The notes beneath the pieces were generated by a model. That model was not told the origin of the DNA and searched no databases. It saw only the letters and a program-made list of their open reading frames with translations. The translations under genes were made by a program, and so were the position numbers. From JBOFEH01 sp051650265 (GTDB taxonomy: Bacteria; Bacillota; Clostridia; Lachnospirales; Cellulosilyticaceae), in the NCBI GenBank assembly GCA_051650265.1, contig JBOFIR010000095.1, positions 1 through 5,474 of the forward strand: a stretch of DNA of 5,474 bases, in the 5' to 3' direction. Positions 1 through 5,187 of the stretch are shown here, piece by piece. Every line of letters starts with the position of its first letter. Position 1 is the first letter of the stretch.

Positions 1-634
1 AAAGGTCAGTAGGATATACTGTTTTTCCATTTTCTTTGAGCGCAGGAACAGCTTCAAGGTAGCTGATATTATACATGAGTGGTAAGAATGTATGTGTACG
101 GTCGCCACCTATTCTGATGAAGTAAGACTTGTCAAAAACTTTTGGTGGTGCAGGATCACCGAGAAGGTCTGTCCACTGGTCAAGTGGTTGCAGGACGTTT
201 TGTCCAAGGATGCCACCAGCACCATATGTATAAATACGTGCTACATCACAAACTGGATCTCCGGCCATAACACTTTGAAGAAGTACTTCGCCTGTATCAC
301 CAGGGTATTGAACGAACTGGAAGTCTACATTGAGTGTTTCTTTGATGTGATCAAGAACAGCAAGTTTTTTCTCGCGCTCTTCCTCAGACATCGCATATTC
401 CCCAGATACGGGATCTTTATAGTTAGGGTTTTCTTCGTTTGCACAGTGTGAACCATAGCGAATCACTACAGGTGCTTCTGATTTTTTGTCACTATCTTTC
501 GCTGATTCAGTTGCTGTCGTTGGATCAACATTGGCACTTGTTGTGGAGGCAGTATTGCCACACCCTGTACTGAGTAGCATCACACCAGCTACAAGTCCTG
601 TTAGAATTTTTTTGTTCTTTCTCATTAATTTCAT
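1..634 (-). CDS. ABC transporter substrate-binding lipoprotein (partial, N-terminal 211 residues)
   Basis: Reading the minus strand from ATG at 634 gives an open frame to the left edge with no stop, so the C-terminus is outside the window. The N-terminus is a lipoprotein signal: positive residues (K2, R5, K6, K8, K9), a hydrophobic stretch at about 10-21, then LLSTGCG with the lipidated Cys at 25. A low-complexity Thr/Ser/Ala/Asp linker follows (about 27-50). The mature part starts VVIRYGSH and contains FVQYPGDTGEVLLQSVMAGD and LQPLDQWTDLL, the pattern of extracellular solute-binding proteins (family 1, sugar type), which deliver ligand to a membrane permease. The substrate cannot be read. 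AAGGGGGAG at 639-647 is an excellent ribosome site 4-5 bases before this ATG, so it is preferred over the in-frame ATG at 625. The permease genes are not in the window. The family call is firm; sugar specificity is inference. Confidence 0.85.
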   Translation of the reverse strand, partial: MKLMRKNKKILTGLVAGVMLLSTGCGNTASTTSANVDPTTATESAKDSDKKSEAPVVIRYGSHCANEENPNYKDPVSGEYAMSEEEREKKLAVLDHIKETLNVDFQFVQYPGDTGEVLLQSVMAGDPVCDVARIYTYGAGGILGQNVLQPLDQWTDLLGDPAPPKVFDKSYFIRIGGDRTHTFLPLMYNISYLEAVPALKENGKTVYPTDL

Positions 635-945
635 AAATCTCCCCCTTAAATAAAATTAAAAAATAACCTCAAAAAAATGAAGCCGAACCTTACAAAAAAC
701 TAAGATATGACAAGTTGTAAAATTAATTTAAAAAAATATTATATAAAAAACAATAAAATTATAAAAGATTAATTAAATTTTGAAATAATATACTAAAAAA
801 TTGTGCAAATTCACATTTGAGAGATATATTGGATACAAAATATTTAGAAAGTATAAACTAAAAAATAAATACAATGCTAAATTTTTAAAATATATTGATA
901 AGTTGCTGTGAGCTAAAATATACTTTCCCTAAGGTCTTAGATTAA
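635..945. other. AT-rich intergenic region without a recognisable gene
   Basis: This stretch is almost entirely A and T, with many A-runs and no open frame of coding character. It must hold the promoter of the minus-strand lipoprotein gene. Minus-strand TATAAT hexamers read at 738-743 and 758-763, but neither has a convincing TTGACA partner; the best, ATTTCA at 781-786 with a 17-base spacer, matches only three of six. The right end leads into the fucosidase remnant and may contain unrecognisable decayed coding sequence from it. Confidence 0.6.
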
Positions 946-1218
946 GAAAGTGAAGCGTTTAGAAGTCGGGGGATGGGGATTTCGGCGTACTTCTCAAAAG
1001 TGGATTGGCATGTTCCATCTTACTGGGCACCTGATCAGCAGGAGGGCACAGTCAATGAGTGGCTCATTCCTTATCATGAGGATGTGACAGCCGTACGTCT
1101 ATTAGGCTGTGAGGAGACGATTAGGTTTGAGCAGACAGAAGCTGGCCTCAGAGTGACTTGTTCAGTAGCGCAAGTAGCAAACGAACAGATTGCAACGGTA
1201 TTTGAATTAACTGTATAA
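946..1218 (+). pseudogene. alpha-L-fucosidase (GH29) remnant with internal deletion
   Basis: The open frame after the TAA at 943-945 reads ESEAFRSRGMGISAYFSKVD then WHVPSYWAPD. This is recognisable as an internal piece of the GH29 catalytic domain, whose members carry AYFSK-DWH-P-YW at the end of a barrel strand. After about QQEG (near 1047) it jumps to NEWLIPYHEDVTAVRLLG...FEQTEAGLRV...ATVFELTV, which resembles the extreme C-terminal beta domain of the same family. The first part of the enzyme and everything between these pieces, including the nucleophile region, is missing, so no hydrolase activity is possible. The first ATG (973) has no properly spaced ribosome site: the G-run touches the start codon. 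The frame stays open by chance or because decay is recent. An alternative is a real 81-residue protein, but the two family-like blocks argue against it. Confidence 0.72.
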
Positions 1219-1227
1219 ATAAAAAGA

Positions 1228-1275
1228 AAGAAGCTACCTCAACACTACACTTAGTAGAATATGAGGTAGCTTCTT
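1228..1275. terminator. bidirectional hairpin terminator between fucosidase remnant and 27-aa peptide gene
   Basis: AAGAAGCTACCTCA (1228-1241) pairs perfectly over 14 bases with TGAGGTAGCTTCTT (1262-1275). A small inner helix lies in the loop (CTAC 1245-1248 with GTAG 1254-1257). Read on the minus strand the stem is followed by a T-rich tail (TTCTTTTTATTTAT), so it should terminate the 27-residue peptide transcript. Read on the plus strand the tail is weaker (TTCTTCATTG), but it sits just after the end of the fucosidase remnant and may be that gene's old terminator. Confidence 0.8.
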
Positions 1276-1328
1276 CATTGTGAAAACCAATCCGCCTACA
1301 AAATCACCTTAAAGAAACTTTATAGGCC

Positions 1329-1412
1329 TTAATACTCTGGCGGTTCATCTCCAGCTAAAATTGCATAAGAAGCCTCTTTTGTATGAATGTTTTGGTTACG
1401 TTGATTAATCAT
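1329..1412 (-). CDS. 27-residue peptide of unknown function
   Basis: I do not recognise this peptide. ATG at 1412 is preceded by a near-perfect ribosome site, AGGAGGT at 1419-1425, spaced six bases. The frame runs 27 codons to TAA at 1329-1331. It begins MINQRNQN and ends ILAGDEPPEY: an Asn/Gln-rich polar N-terminus, a short middle (IHTKEASYAILAG) and an acidic, proline-containing tail. There is no cysteine, no signal peptide and no membrane segment. It has its own probable promoter (1477-1505) and a strong terminator (1228-1275), making a complete short transcription unit, which is the main reason to think it is real. It could be a regulatory or signalling peptide, a leader of a former gene, or a small structural or spore-related protein; nothing here decides between them. 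No processing or export gene is adjacent. Confidence 0.55.
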   Translation of the reverse strand: MINQRNQNIHTKEASYAILAGDEPPEY

Positions 1413-1418
1413 CTTGGT

Positions 1419-1425
1419 ACCTCCT
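1419..1425 (-). promoter_or_regulatory. ribosome binding site of the 27-aa peptide gene
   Basis: The minus strand reads AGGAGGT, six bases before the ATG at 1412. It is among the best Shine-Dalgarno sequences in the window and is the key evidence that this very short frame is translated. Confidence 0.7.
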
Positions 1426-1476
1426 CATTCAAATTGGTTTTACAAGAGTAGTATGTGCGGAATACGTCATTTTATG

Positions 1477-1505
1477 CTTATAATATAAATGGAAAAATTG
1501 GCCAA
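1477..1505 (-). promoter_or_regulatory. probable sigma-A promoter of the 27-aa peptide gene
   Basis: On the minus strand, TTGGCC (1500-1505, four of six to TTGACA) is followed after exactly 17 bases by TATAAG (1477-1482, five of six to TATAAT). Transcription would start near 1470, leaving a leader of about 58 bases before the peptide ATG. The -10 lies inside an odd palindrome, TTATAATATAA (1478-1488), that also gives a TATAAT on the plus strand. Confidence 0.5.
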
Positions 1506-1602
1506 ACTAATGAGTTTGCAAAATTGTGTACTATGTGATAATAAACAATAGTGTTACTTTTGATATCAAGTAAGATGAGGCGCTCCTTAGGGAGAGTTTT
1601 TT
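1491..1602 (+). ncRNA. possible small structured RNA or leader upstream of the hydrolase gene
   Basis: A perfect plus-strand TATAAT lies at 1479-1484, though with no good -35. The stretch downstream has three potential hairpins: CAAACT/AGTTTG (1503-1508, 1513-1518), TTACTT/AAGTAA (1554-1559, 1568-1573) and CTCC/GGAG (1583-1586, 1591-1594), the last followed by AG and six Ts (1597-1602) like a weak intrinsic terminator. No credible reading frame fits. The span could be an independent RNA of about 110 bases or the leader of the gene at 1678. The missing -35 and short last stem keep this speculative. Confidence 0.25.
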
Positions 1603-1614
1603 GTGAGCACTTAT

Positions 1615-1643
1615 AAGACAGAGGTTGAGAAATAGTTTATAAT
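1615..1643 (+). promoter_or_regulatory. probable sigma-A promoter of the metallo-hydrolase gene
   Basis: AAGACA (1615-1620, four of six to the -35 consensus) and a perfect TATAAT (1638-1643) are separated by 17 bases. The start of transcription would be near 1650, about 28 bases before the ATG at 1678, so this would be a short leader with only the ribosome site. Confidence 0.5.
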
Positions 1644-1677
1644 AAATGAGAAGATGACATAAAGAAGGAGAATCAGC

Positions 1678-2556
1678 ATGGGAAGAAAATTTACAGATTT
1701 ACATAAGCGTATTATACAGTGGAGTATCGGTGTAGTTTTAGTACTCTGTCTTGTAGGTATATGGGGTGAAATTCCTGAAGGAATGCTCACAGAACTCACA
1801 GAGGGGCGTTTAGAATATAGTCAATCGGAGGTCCATTTTATCGATACAGGTAATTCGGATGCAATCTTGATTGTCAATGATGGCAAAACCCTATTGGTAG
1901 ATGGGGGAGACAATGATGATGAGGCGAGAGTCGTAAACTATCTGCGCAAGCAAGGGGTAAGAAAGCTTGATTATGTGGTGGCTACCCATCCACATGCGGA
2001 CCATATTGGTGGTCTAGATGCTGTACTGGATCACTATGAGGTTGGGCAACTTCTTGTTGCGAATGGCAGTGCTGACACAAAGACATATAGGGACTTTATT
2101 GAGGCGGCTATGAATAGAGGTGTTACACCTAGTGTGCCACTAGAAGGTAGTCATTTTGAACTAGGTGAGGGGAGTTTCACTGTGCTTAATACACAAGGGG
2201 CAAAGGAAACCAATAATCAATCCCTTGTCATTACCTATGTGAATGGCAAGGATAAAGTCTTATTGATGGGGGATGCTGAAGCAGAAGTTGAGAGGCGTAT
2301 TCTCAAAAAAGTGGGGCCTGTAGATGTGTTAAAACTGGGACATCACGGTTCGAGAAGTAGTACAACGCAAGATTTCTTGGACCGCGTGAAACCTAAGTAC
2401 GCAGTGATTACATGTGGTGTTAATAATAAGTATGGGCATCCGCACAAGGAGACATTAGATAAACTCAAACATATGGAGGTACACCGCTCGGACAAATGCG
2501 GGGATATTGTTTTTATCTCCACAGGAGAAGGGATGCTGACTGACTGTCAAGAATAA
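1678..2556 (+). CDS. membrane-anchored ComEC-type metallo-beta-lactamase-fold hydrolase
   Basis: This 292-residue protein has one N-terminal membrane helix (about 12-29), so the catalytic domain should lie outside the membrane, followed by a metallo-beta-lactamase fold resembling the C-terminal domain of the DNA-uptake protein ComEC. Metal-site motifs are complete: VDGGDND (74-80), THPHADHIGG (103-112), NNQSLVI (179-185), MGDAE (197-201), KLGHHGSRSS (219-228) and NKYGHPH (250-256). The ComEC channel domain is absent, so this is the stand-alone, secreted or tethered type common in Firmicutes. Such proteins are predicted phosphodiesterases or nucleases, but the substrate is unknown. ATG 1678 has AGAAGGAG (1663-1670) spaced seven bases. 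It appears monocistronic, with its own promoter and a strong terminator immediately after the stop. Calling it a competence protein would overreach. Confidence 0.88.
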   Translation: MGRKFTDLHKRIIQWSIGVVLVLCLVGIWGEIPEGMLTELTEGRLEYSQSEVHFIDTGNSDAILIVNDGKTLLVDGGDNDDEARVVNYLRKQGVRKLDYVVATHPHADHIGGLDAVLDHYEVGQLLVANGSADTKTYRDFIEAAMNRGVTPSVPLEGSHFELGEGSFTVLNTQGAKETNNQSLVITYVNGKDKVLLMGDAEAEVERRILKKVGPVDVLKLGHHGSRSSTTQDFLDRVKPKYAVITCGVNNKYGHPHKETLDKLKHMEVHRSDKCGDIVFISTGEGMLTDCQE

Positions 2557-2587
2557 AAAGAGTGGCTGCAAAGGCAGCCACTCTTTT
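2556..2587. terminator. shared bidirectional terminator of the hydrolase gene and htpG
   Basis: AAAAGAGTGGCTGC (2556-2569) pairs perfectly with GCAGCCACTCTTTT (2574-2587) around an AAAG loop. It starts on the last base of the hydrolase stop codon and ends three bases before the htpG stop. Both strands have A-runs before and T-runs after the GC-rich core (TTTTGTTTT on plus, CTTTTTATTC on minus), so one element ends both convergent genes. Confidence 0.93.
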
Positions 2588-2590
2588 GTT

Positions 2591-4459
2591 TTAGTGTTGG
2601 GTCATTTGAAGTAAAAGGGTGTTATTTCTCTCAATGAAAGCTGTGAGCGCTTCAGGAGAAAGTGTCTGGTTAGAAAGGAGCGCAAGGTCATAGAGATGTT
2701 TGCAGACCATTTCTTTTGTTTCAGTATTCACTGCTTCATCAGAGAGTGCCGTGATGAGTGGATGATTTTGATTGAGGACAAGCGTTGCCTCATTTTCTGG
2801 AAGCCCCATAGTAGACATGCCATACATCTTCATCATCTCTTGCATACGACGACCTTCTTCTGATACAAGAAGCATTGAAGCAATGCCTTTTGACTTCAGG
2901 TTTTCCATAGAAACTTTGAGCGTTTCTTTGCCAAGCACTGCTTTAAAGAGGTTTGTGAGCGCCTCTTCATGTGTTTTATCTGCTTCTTCGCCTTTGAGCG
3001 CAGAGGCAAGATCAGAGTCGATGCGTAGGAACTTCACTTCTTTATTAGAAGCTTCCATGTGTGAAATGAAAGGGGCATCGATTGGATGTGGTAAGTATAC
3101 GCCTAAAAGGCCATTCTCTTTGAAGAGATTGATGTACTGAGACTGTTGGTTTTTGTCTGAGACATAGAATACTTTGCCTTCATGCTGGTCTTTTGCACGC
3201 TCTAAGTATTCGCCTAGAGTGACATGTTCATCTTCAATTGTCTTGAAGAGAATATGATCTTTCATCTTATCATAGAATTTAGCTTCTTTGAGACAGCCAT
3301 ACTTGATAAATGGTGCAATATCATCCCAGAATTTTTTGTAGTTTTCATTTTCTTTCTTTGAGAGACTTGTGAGTTTGTCTGCAACCTTCTTTGTGATGTA
3401 GTCAGAGATTTTTTGTACAAAACCATCGTTTTGAAGGAAACTTCTTGAGACATTCAGTGGCAGATCGGGGCAGTCAATGACACCCTTAAGAAGAAGTAGG
3501 AATTCAGGAATCACTTCTTTGATATTTTCAGCAACGAACACTTGGTTGTTGTAGAGTTTGATCTTGCCTTCTGCTACTTCGAATTCATGCTGAAGTTTTG
3601 GGAAGTAGAGAATCCCTTTGAGTCTAAAAGGATAATCCATATTGAGATGAATCCAGAAGAGTGGTTCATTAAAGTCCATAAAAGTCTTTTGATAGAAGGC
3701 TTTATAGTCTTCATCTTTGCACTCAGAAGGCTTTTGTGTATAAAGTGGTGTGGTATCGTTGATTGGTGTTGGTGCATCTACGATAGGTGCTTCGCCTTCA
3801 GTTTCTACGACCTCAGTTTGCTCATGAGCTTTATCACCATCCACTACATAGATTGGTACTGGCATAAATGAGCAGTATTTTTCAAGAATTTCAGAGAGTT
3901 TGTAGAAGTCTAAGAAGAGCTTACTTTCCTCAGACACGTGAAGTGTAATGTCTGTACCACGTGTTAGACGTGTTCCTTCAGAAAGTTCGTAAGTGGTGCC
4001 ACCGTCACAAGTCCATTTGATCGCTTCGTCACTATGGTAAGAAAGTGAATCAATAGTAACCTGATCAGATACCATAAAGCTTGAGTAGAAACCAAGACCA
4101 AAGTGACCGATGATTTGATCATCTGCCATTTTATCTTTGTATTGATTGAGGAAATCTTCAGCTCCAGAAAATGCGATCTGTGTGATGTATTTTTCTACTT
4201 CATCCACAGTGAGACCGATACCGTTATCAGAGATGACGATTGTTCCTTCTTCTTTGTTTACTGTAACCGTGATTTCATATGGTGCATTGAGTGTGTCAGT
4301 CGCTTCCCCTATTTCACAAAGTTTCTTGAACTTCAAAATAGCATCTGATGCATTTGATACCAGTTCACGTATGAAAATATCATGATCAGAATAGAGCCAT
4401 TTCTTTATAATGGGAAAGATATTCTCACTATGAATAGACAATGTGCCTTGCTTAGCCAT
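2591..4459 (-). CDS. htpG: molecular chaperone HtpG (Hsp90 family)
   Basis: HtpG is a homodimeric cytosolic ATP-dependent chaperone. At 622 residues it is full length for the bacterial family. The N-terminal ATPase (GHKL) domain shows ELVSNASDA (32-40, with catalytic E32 and N36), DNGIG (78-82) and the lid glycine motif GHFGLGFYSS (118-127). An acidic linker spans about 211-239. The middle domain begins near PLYTQKPSE (238-246) and includes PLFWIHLNMDYPF and LNVSRSFLQND, whose R339 is the arginine expected to contact ATP. The C-terminal dimerisation domain is roughly 505-622, and the protein lacks the eukaryotic MEEVD tail. ATG 4459 has AAAGGAGG (4469-4476) nine bases upstream. A sigma-A-like promoter lies at 4509-4537. 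I see no CIRCE operator (TTAGCACTC-N9-GAGTGCTAA) upstream, so HrcA control is not indicated. The gene is monocistronic. Confidence 0.97.
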   Translation of the reverse strand: MAKQGTLSIHSENIFPIIKKWLYSDHDIFIRELVSNASDAILKFKKLCEIGEATDTLNAPYEITVTVNKEEGTIVISDNGIGLTVDEVEKYITQIAFSGAEDFLNQYKDKMADDQIIGHFGLGFYSSFMVSDQVTIDSLSYHSDEAIKWTCDGGTTYELSEGTRLTRGTDITLHVSEESKLFLDFYKLSEILEKYCSFMPVPIYVVDGDKAHEQTEVVETEGEAPIVDAPTPINDTTPLYTQKPSECKDEDYKAFYQKTFMDFNEPLFWIHLNMDYPFRLKGILYFPKLQHEFEVAEGKIKLYNNQVFVAENIKEVIPEFLLLLKGVIDCPDLPLNVSRSFLQNDGFVQKISDYITKKVADKLTSLSKKENENYKKFWDDIAPFIKYGCLKEAKFYDKMKDHILFKTIEDEHVTLGEYLERAKDQHEGKVFYVSDKNQQSQYINLFKENGLLGVYLPHPIDAPFISHMEASNKEVKFLRIDSDLASALKGEEADKTHEEALTNLFKAVLGKETLKVSMENLKSKGIASMLLVSEEGRRMQEMMKMYGMSTMGLPENEATLVLNQNHPLITALSDEAVNTETKEMVCKHLYDLALLSNQTLSPEALTAFIERNNTLLLQMTQH

Positions 4460-4508
4460 AATTTAAATCCTCCTTTGTTTGACTATAATAATAAAATGAA
4501 ACAATATT

Positions 4509-4537
4509 ATCATACACCGAACAAATGGGAAGTTCAA
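4509..4537 (-). promoter_or_regulatory. probable sigma-A promoter of htpG
   Basis: On the minus strand, TTGAAC (4532-4537, four of six) and TATGAT (4509-4514, five of six) are separated by exactly 17 bases. Transcription would start near 4502, giving a leader of roughly 40 bases that contains the AAAGGAGG ribosome site at 4469-4476. No heat-shock inverted repeat overlaps it. Confidence 0.6.
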
Positions 4538-4599
4538 GTCAGAGTAATTATACATGTTGTTTAAAAGAGAGTACTGGCAATATTTACTGTAAAATAGGT

Positions 4600-4634
4600 G
4601 TAATAATGACACTGCATTTGGGTTACATTATGAC
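4600..4634 (+). promoter_or_regulatory. inverted repeat and possible sporulation promoter upstream of the SASP gene
   Basis: GTAATAATG (4600-4608) and CATTATGAC (4626-4634) form an inverted repeat matching at eight of nine positions around a 17-base centre. CATTATG (4626-4632) partly matches the sigma-G -10 pattern (CATNNTA). A matching -35 at the usual 17-18 spacing is not clear; GTAATA (4600-4605) is 20 bases away. SASP genes are normally transcribed by sigma-G in the forespore, so a promoter is expected here, but its exact position is uncertain. Confidence 0.27.
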
Positions 4635-4661
4635 TATAACCAGCGCAACAAGGTGGTTATA
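4635..4661 (+). repeat. leader inverted repeat before the SASP gene
   Basis: TATAACCA (4635-4642) and TGGTTATA (4654-4661) are perfect inverted repeats with an 11-base loop. They would form a stem-loop in the SASP mRNA leader about 20 bases before the ribosome site. The following A-run rather than a T-run means it is not a plus-strand terminator. A role in mRNA stability or as an operator is possible. Confidence 0.5.
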
Positions 4662-4695
4662 AAAAAACATCTCATCCAATCTTAAGGAGGAATTT

Positions 4696-4869
4696 ATGAT
4701 GAAAAATCCAGCATTAGAATCAATGAAACAAGAAGTGGCTTCTGAACTTGGCGTACCATTAAAACAAGGGTACAACGGAGACATCACAGCTCGCCAAGCT
4801 GGATCAGTAGGTGGAGAAATGGTTAAACGTATGATCCAAGCTCAAGAACAACAAATGGGCGGAAAATAA
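4696..4869 (+). CDS. alpha/beta-type small acid-soluble spore protein (SASP)
   Basis: This 57-residue protein saturates and protects DNA in dormant spores, holding it in an A-like form resistant to UV and chemicals, and is degraded at germination. Diagnostic parts are QEVASELGVPL (12-22), which contains the germination-protease (GPR) cleavage position between E13 and V14, and the DNA-binding block GDITARQAGSVGGEMVKRMI (28-47), followed by a Gln-rich tail ending GGK. Val after the scissile Glu replaces the more usual Ile or Phe, a mild variation. TAAGGAGG (4683-4690) lies five bases from the ATG at 4696 and eight from the next ATG at 4699, so either could be the true start. It is expected to be forespore-expressed under sigma-G. 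It is a single gene; spore-formers usually hold several copies elsewhere, so a precise ssp symbol is not assigned. Confidence 0.96.
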   Translation: MMKNPALESMKQEVASELGVPLKQGYNGDITARQAGSVGGEMVKRMIQAQEQQMGGK

Positions 4870-4872
4870 TTT

Positions 4873-4964
4873 AACCACCACGTCAGTAAATCGTGATGGG
4901 TTGGGTGAGGAGTAGCGTAAAGCTTACTCACATCCAGATAGGAATGTTTTAATATACATTCCTA
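4873..4964 (+). other. structured 3' untranslated region of the SASP transcript
   Basis: Three stem-loops follow the SASP stop codon before the terminator. AACCACCACG (4873-4882) pairs imperfectly with CGTGATGGGTT (4892-4902), having one mismatch and one bulge. GTGAG (4905-4909) pairs with CTCAC (4927-4931), with an inner AGC/GCT helix. TAGGAATGT (4939-4947) pairs perfectly with ACATTCCTA (4956-4964). None has a T-tract, so they are not terminators on the plus strand. They may stabilise the spore mRNA or be a separate small RNA. Confidence 0.4.
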
Positions 4965-4971
4965 CAAGACG

Positions 4972-5016
4972 AAAGGGAGTAAATCATATGGTTACATATG
5001 AGCTACTCCCTTTTTT
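4972..5016 (+). terminator. strong intrinsic terminator of the SASP transcript
   Basis: AAAGGGAGTA (4972-4981) pairs with TACTCCCTTT (5004-5013). After an AA/GC internal loop the helix continues as TCATATG (4984-4990) with CATATGA (4995-5001) around a GTTA loop. The T-tract starts inside the stem and runs TTTTTTGTTT from 5011. The element overlaps the last codons of the convergent minus-strand membrane-protein gene. Its minus-strand tail (TTTCGTCTTG) is weak, so it mainly serves the plus strand. Confidence 0.88.
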
Positions 5017-5185
5017 GTTTATTCACATACCATAGACCTAAAATACATAGACCTATAGCAATGATGGATAAAAATGTAATGATATGATTTTGAACAACGA
5101 ATGCACTGACTATGAATTGTAAAAGTGTCATAACCAGTAAACAAAGAAAGCTGATTTCAAGCTTACGATAGTTCATCCCCTTCAC
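5003..5185 (-). CDS. small two-helix membrane protein of unknown function
   Basis: I do not recognise a family. The frame encodes up to 60 residues, with two hydrophobic segments (about 11-31, ISFLCLLVMTLLQFIVSAFV; and about 34-53, HIITFLSIIAIGLCILGLWY) joined by a short polar turn (QN) and a basic tail NKQKRE, consistent with a helical hairpin in the membrane. Two starts are possible. GTG at 5185 gives 60 residues but has no ribosome site. ATG at 5176 gives 57 residues and has AGAGGTG (5183-5189) six bases upstream, overlapping the stop of the preceding gene; I prefer ATG 5176. It is the second gene of an operon with the DUF5721-like gene, two bases after that stop if the GTG is used and 11 bases after it for the ATG. 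The coupling suggests co-translation, but no function follows from it. Confidence 0.72.
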   Translation of the reverse strand: MKGMNYRKLEISFLCLLVMTLLQFIVSAFVVQNHIITFLSIIAIGLCILGLWYVNKQKRE

Positions 5186-5187
5186 CT

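Noticed and set aside
92..451. Plus-strand 119-codon frame opposite the lipoprotein gene
   Set aside because: Antisense to a clear lipoprotein with signal peptide and ribosome site; its composition (many Cys, Phe, Trp and Ile) is that of a shadow frame, and it has no ribosome site.
635..945. A-rich repeats as a possible replication origin or CRISPR leader
   Set aside because: There are no DnaA boxes, no regularly spaced repeats and no flanking cas or rep genes; simple AT-richness of a long promoter region or decayed DNA is enough.
951..964. TGAAGCGTTTAGA as a catabolite-responsive (cre) site
   Set aside because: It matches only the left half of the cre pattern (the terminal CA is missing) and is fully explained as coding sequence of the fucosidase remnant (EAFR).
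1603..1635. GTG-started 10-codon frame (STYKTEVEK) with a GGGAG eight bases upstream, a possible leader peptide
   Set aside because: It overlaps the best promoter of the downstream gene, so the main transcript would not contain it. The motif count is too low to support a leader peptide.
1611..1799. Minus-strand 62-codon hydrophobic frame
   Set aside because: It lies antisense over the start and membrane helix of the hydrolase gene; its apparent membrane segment is the reverse reading of AT-rich promoter and helix-coding DNA.
3262..3871. Several plus- and minus-strand frames of 60-109 codons inside htpG
   Set aside because: All lie in alternate frames of a full-length, motif-complete HtpG and have no ribosome sites or recognisable domains.
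4460..4500. Possible CIRCE operator upstream of htpG
   Set aside because: No TTAGCACTC or GAGTGCTAA-like half-sites are present between the htpG start and the promoter.
4988..5035. Short plus-strand frame starting MVTYELLP after AAAGGGAG
   Set aside because: The apparent ribosome site and start codon are the two arms of the SASP terminator hairpin, and the frame runs through its T-tract.
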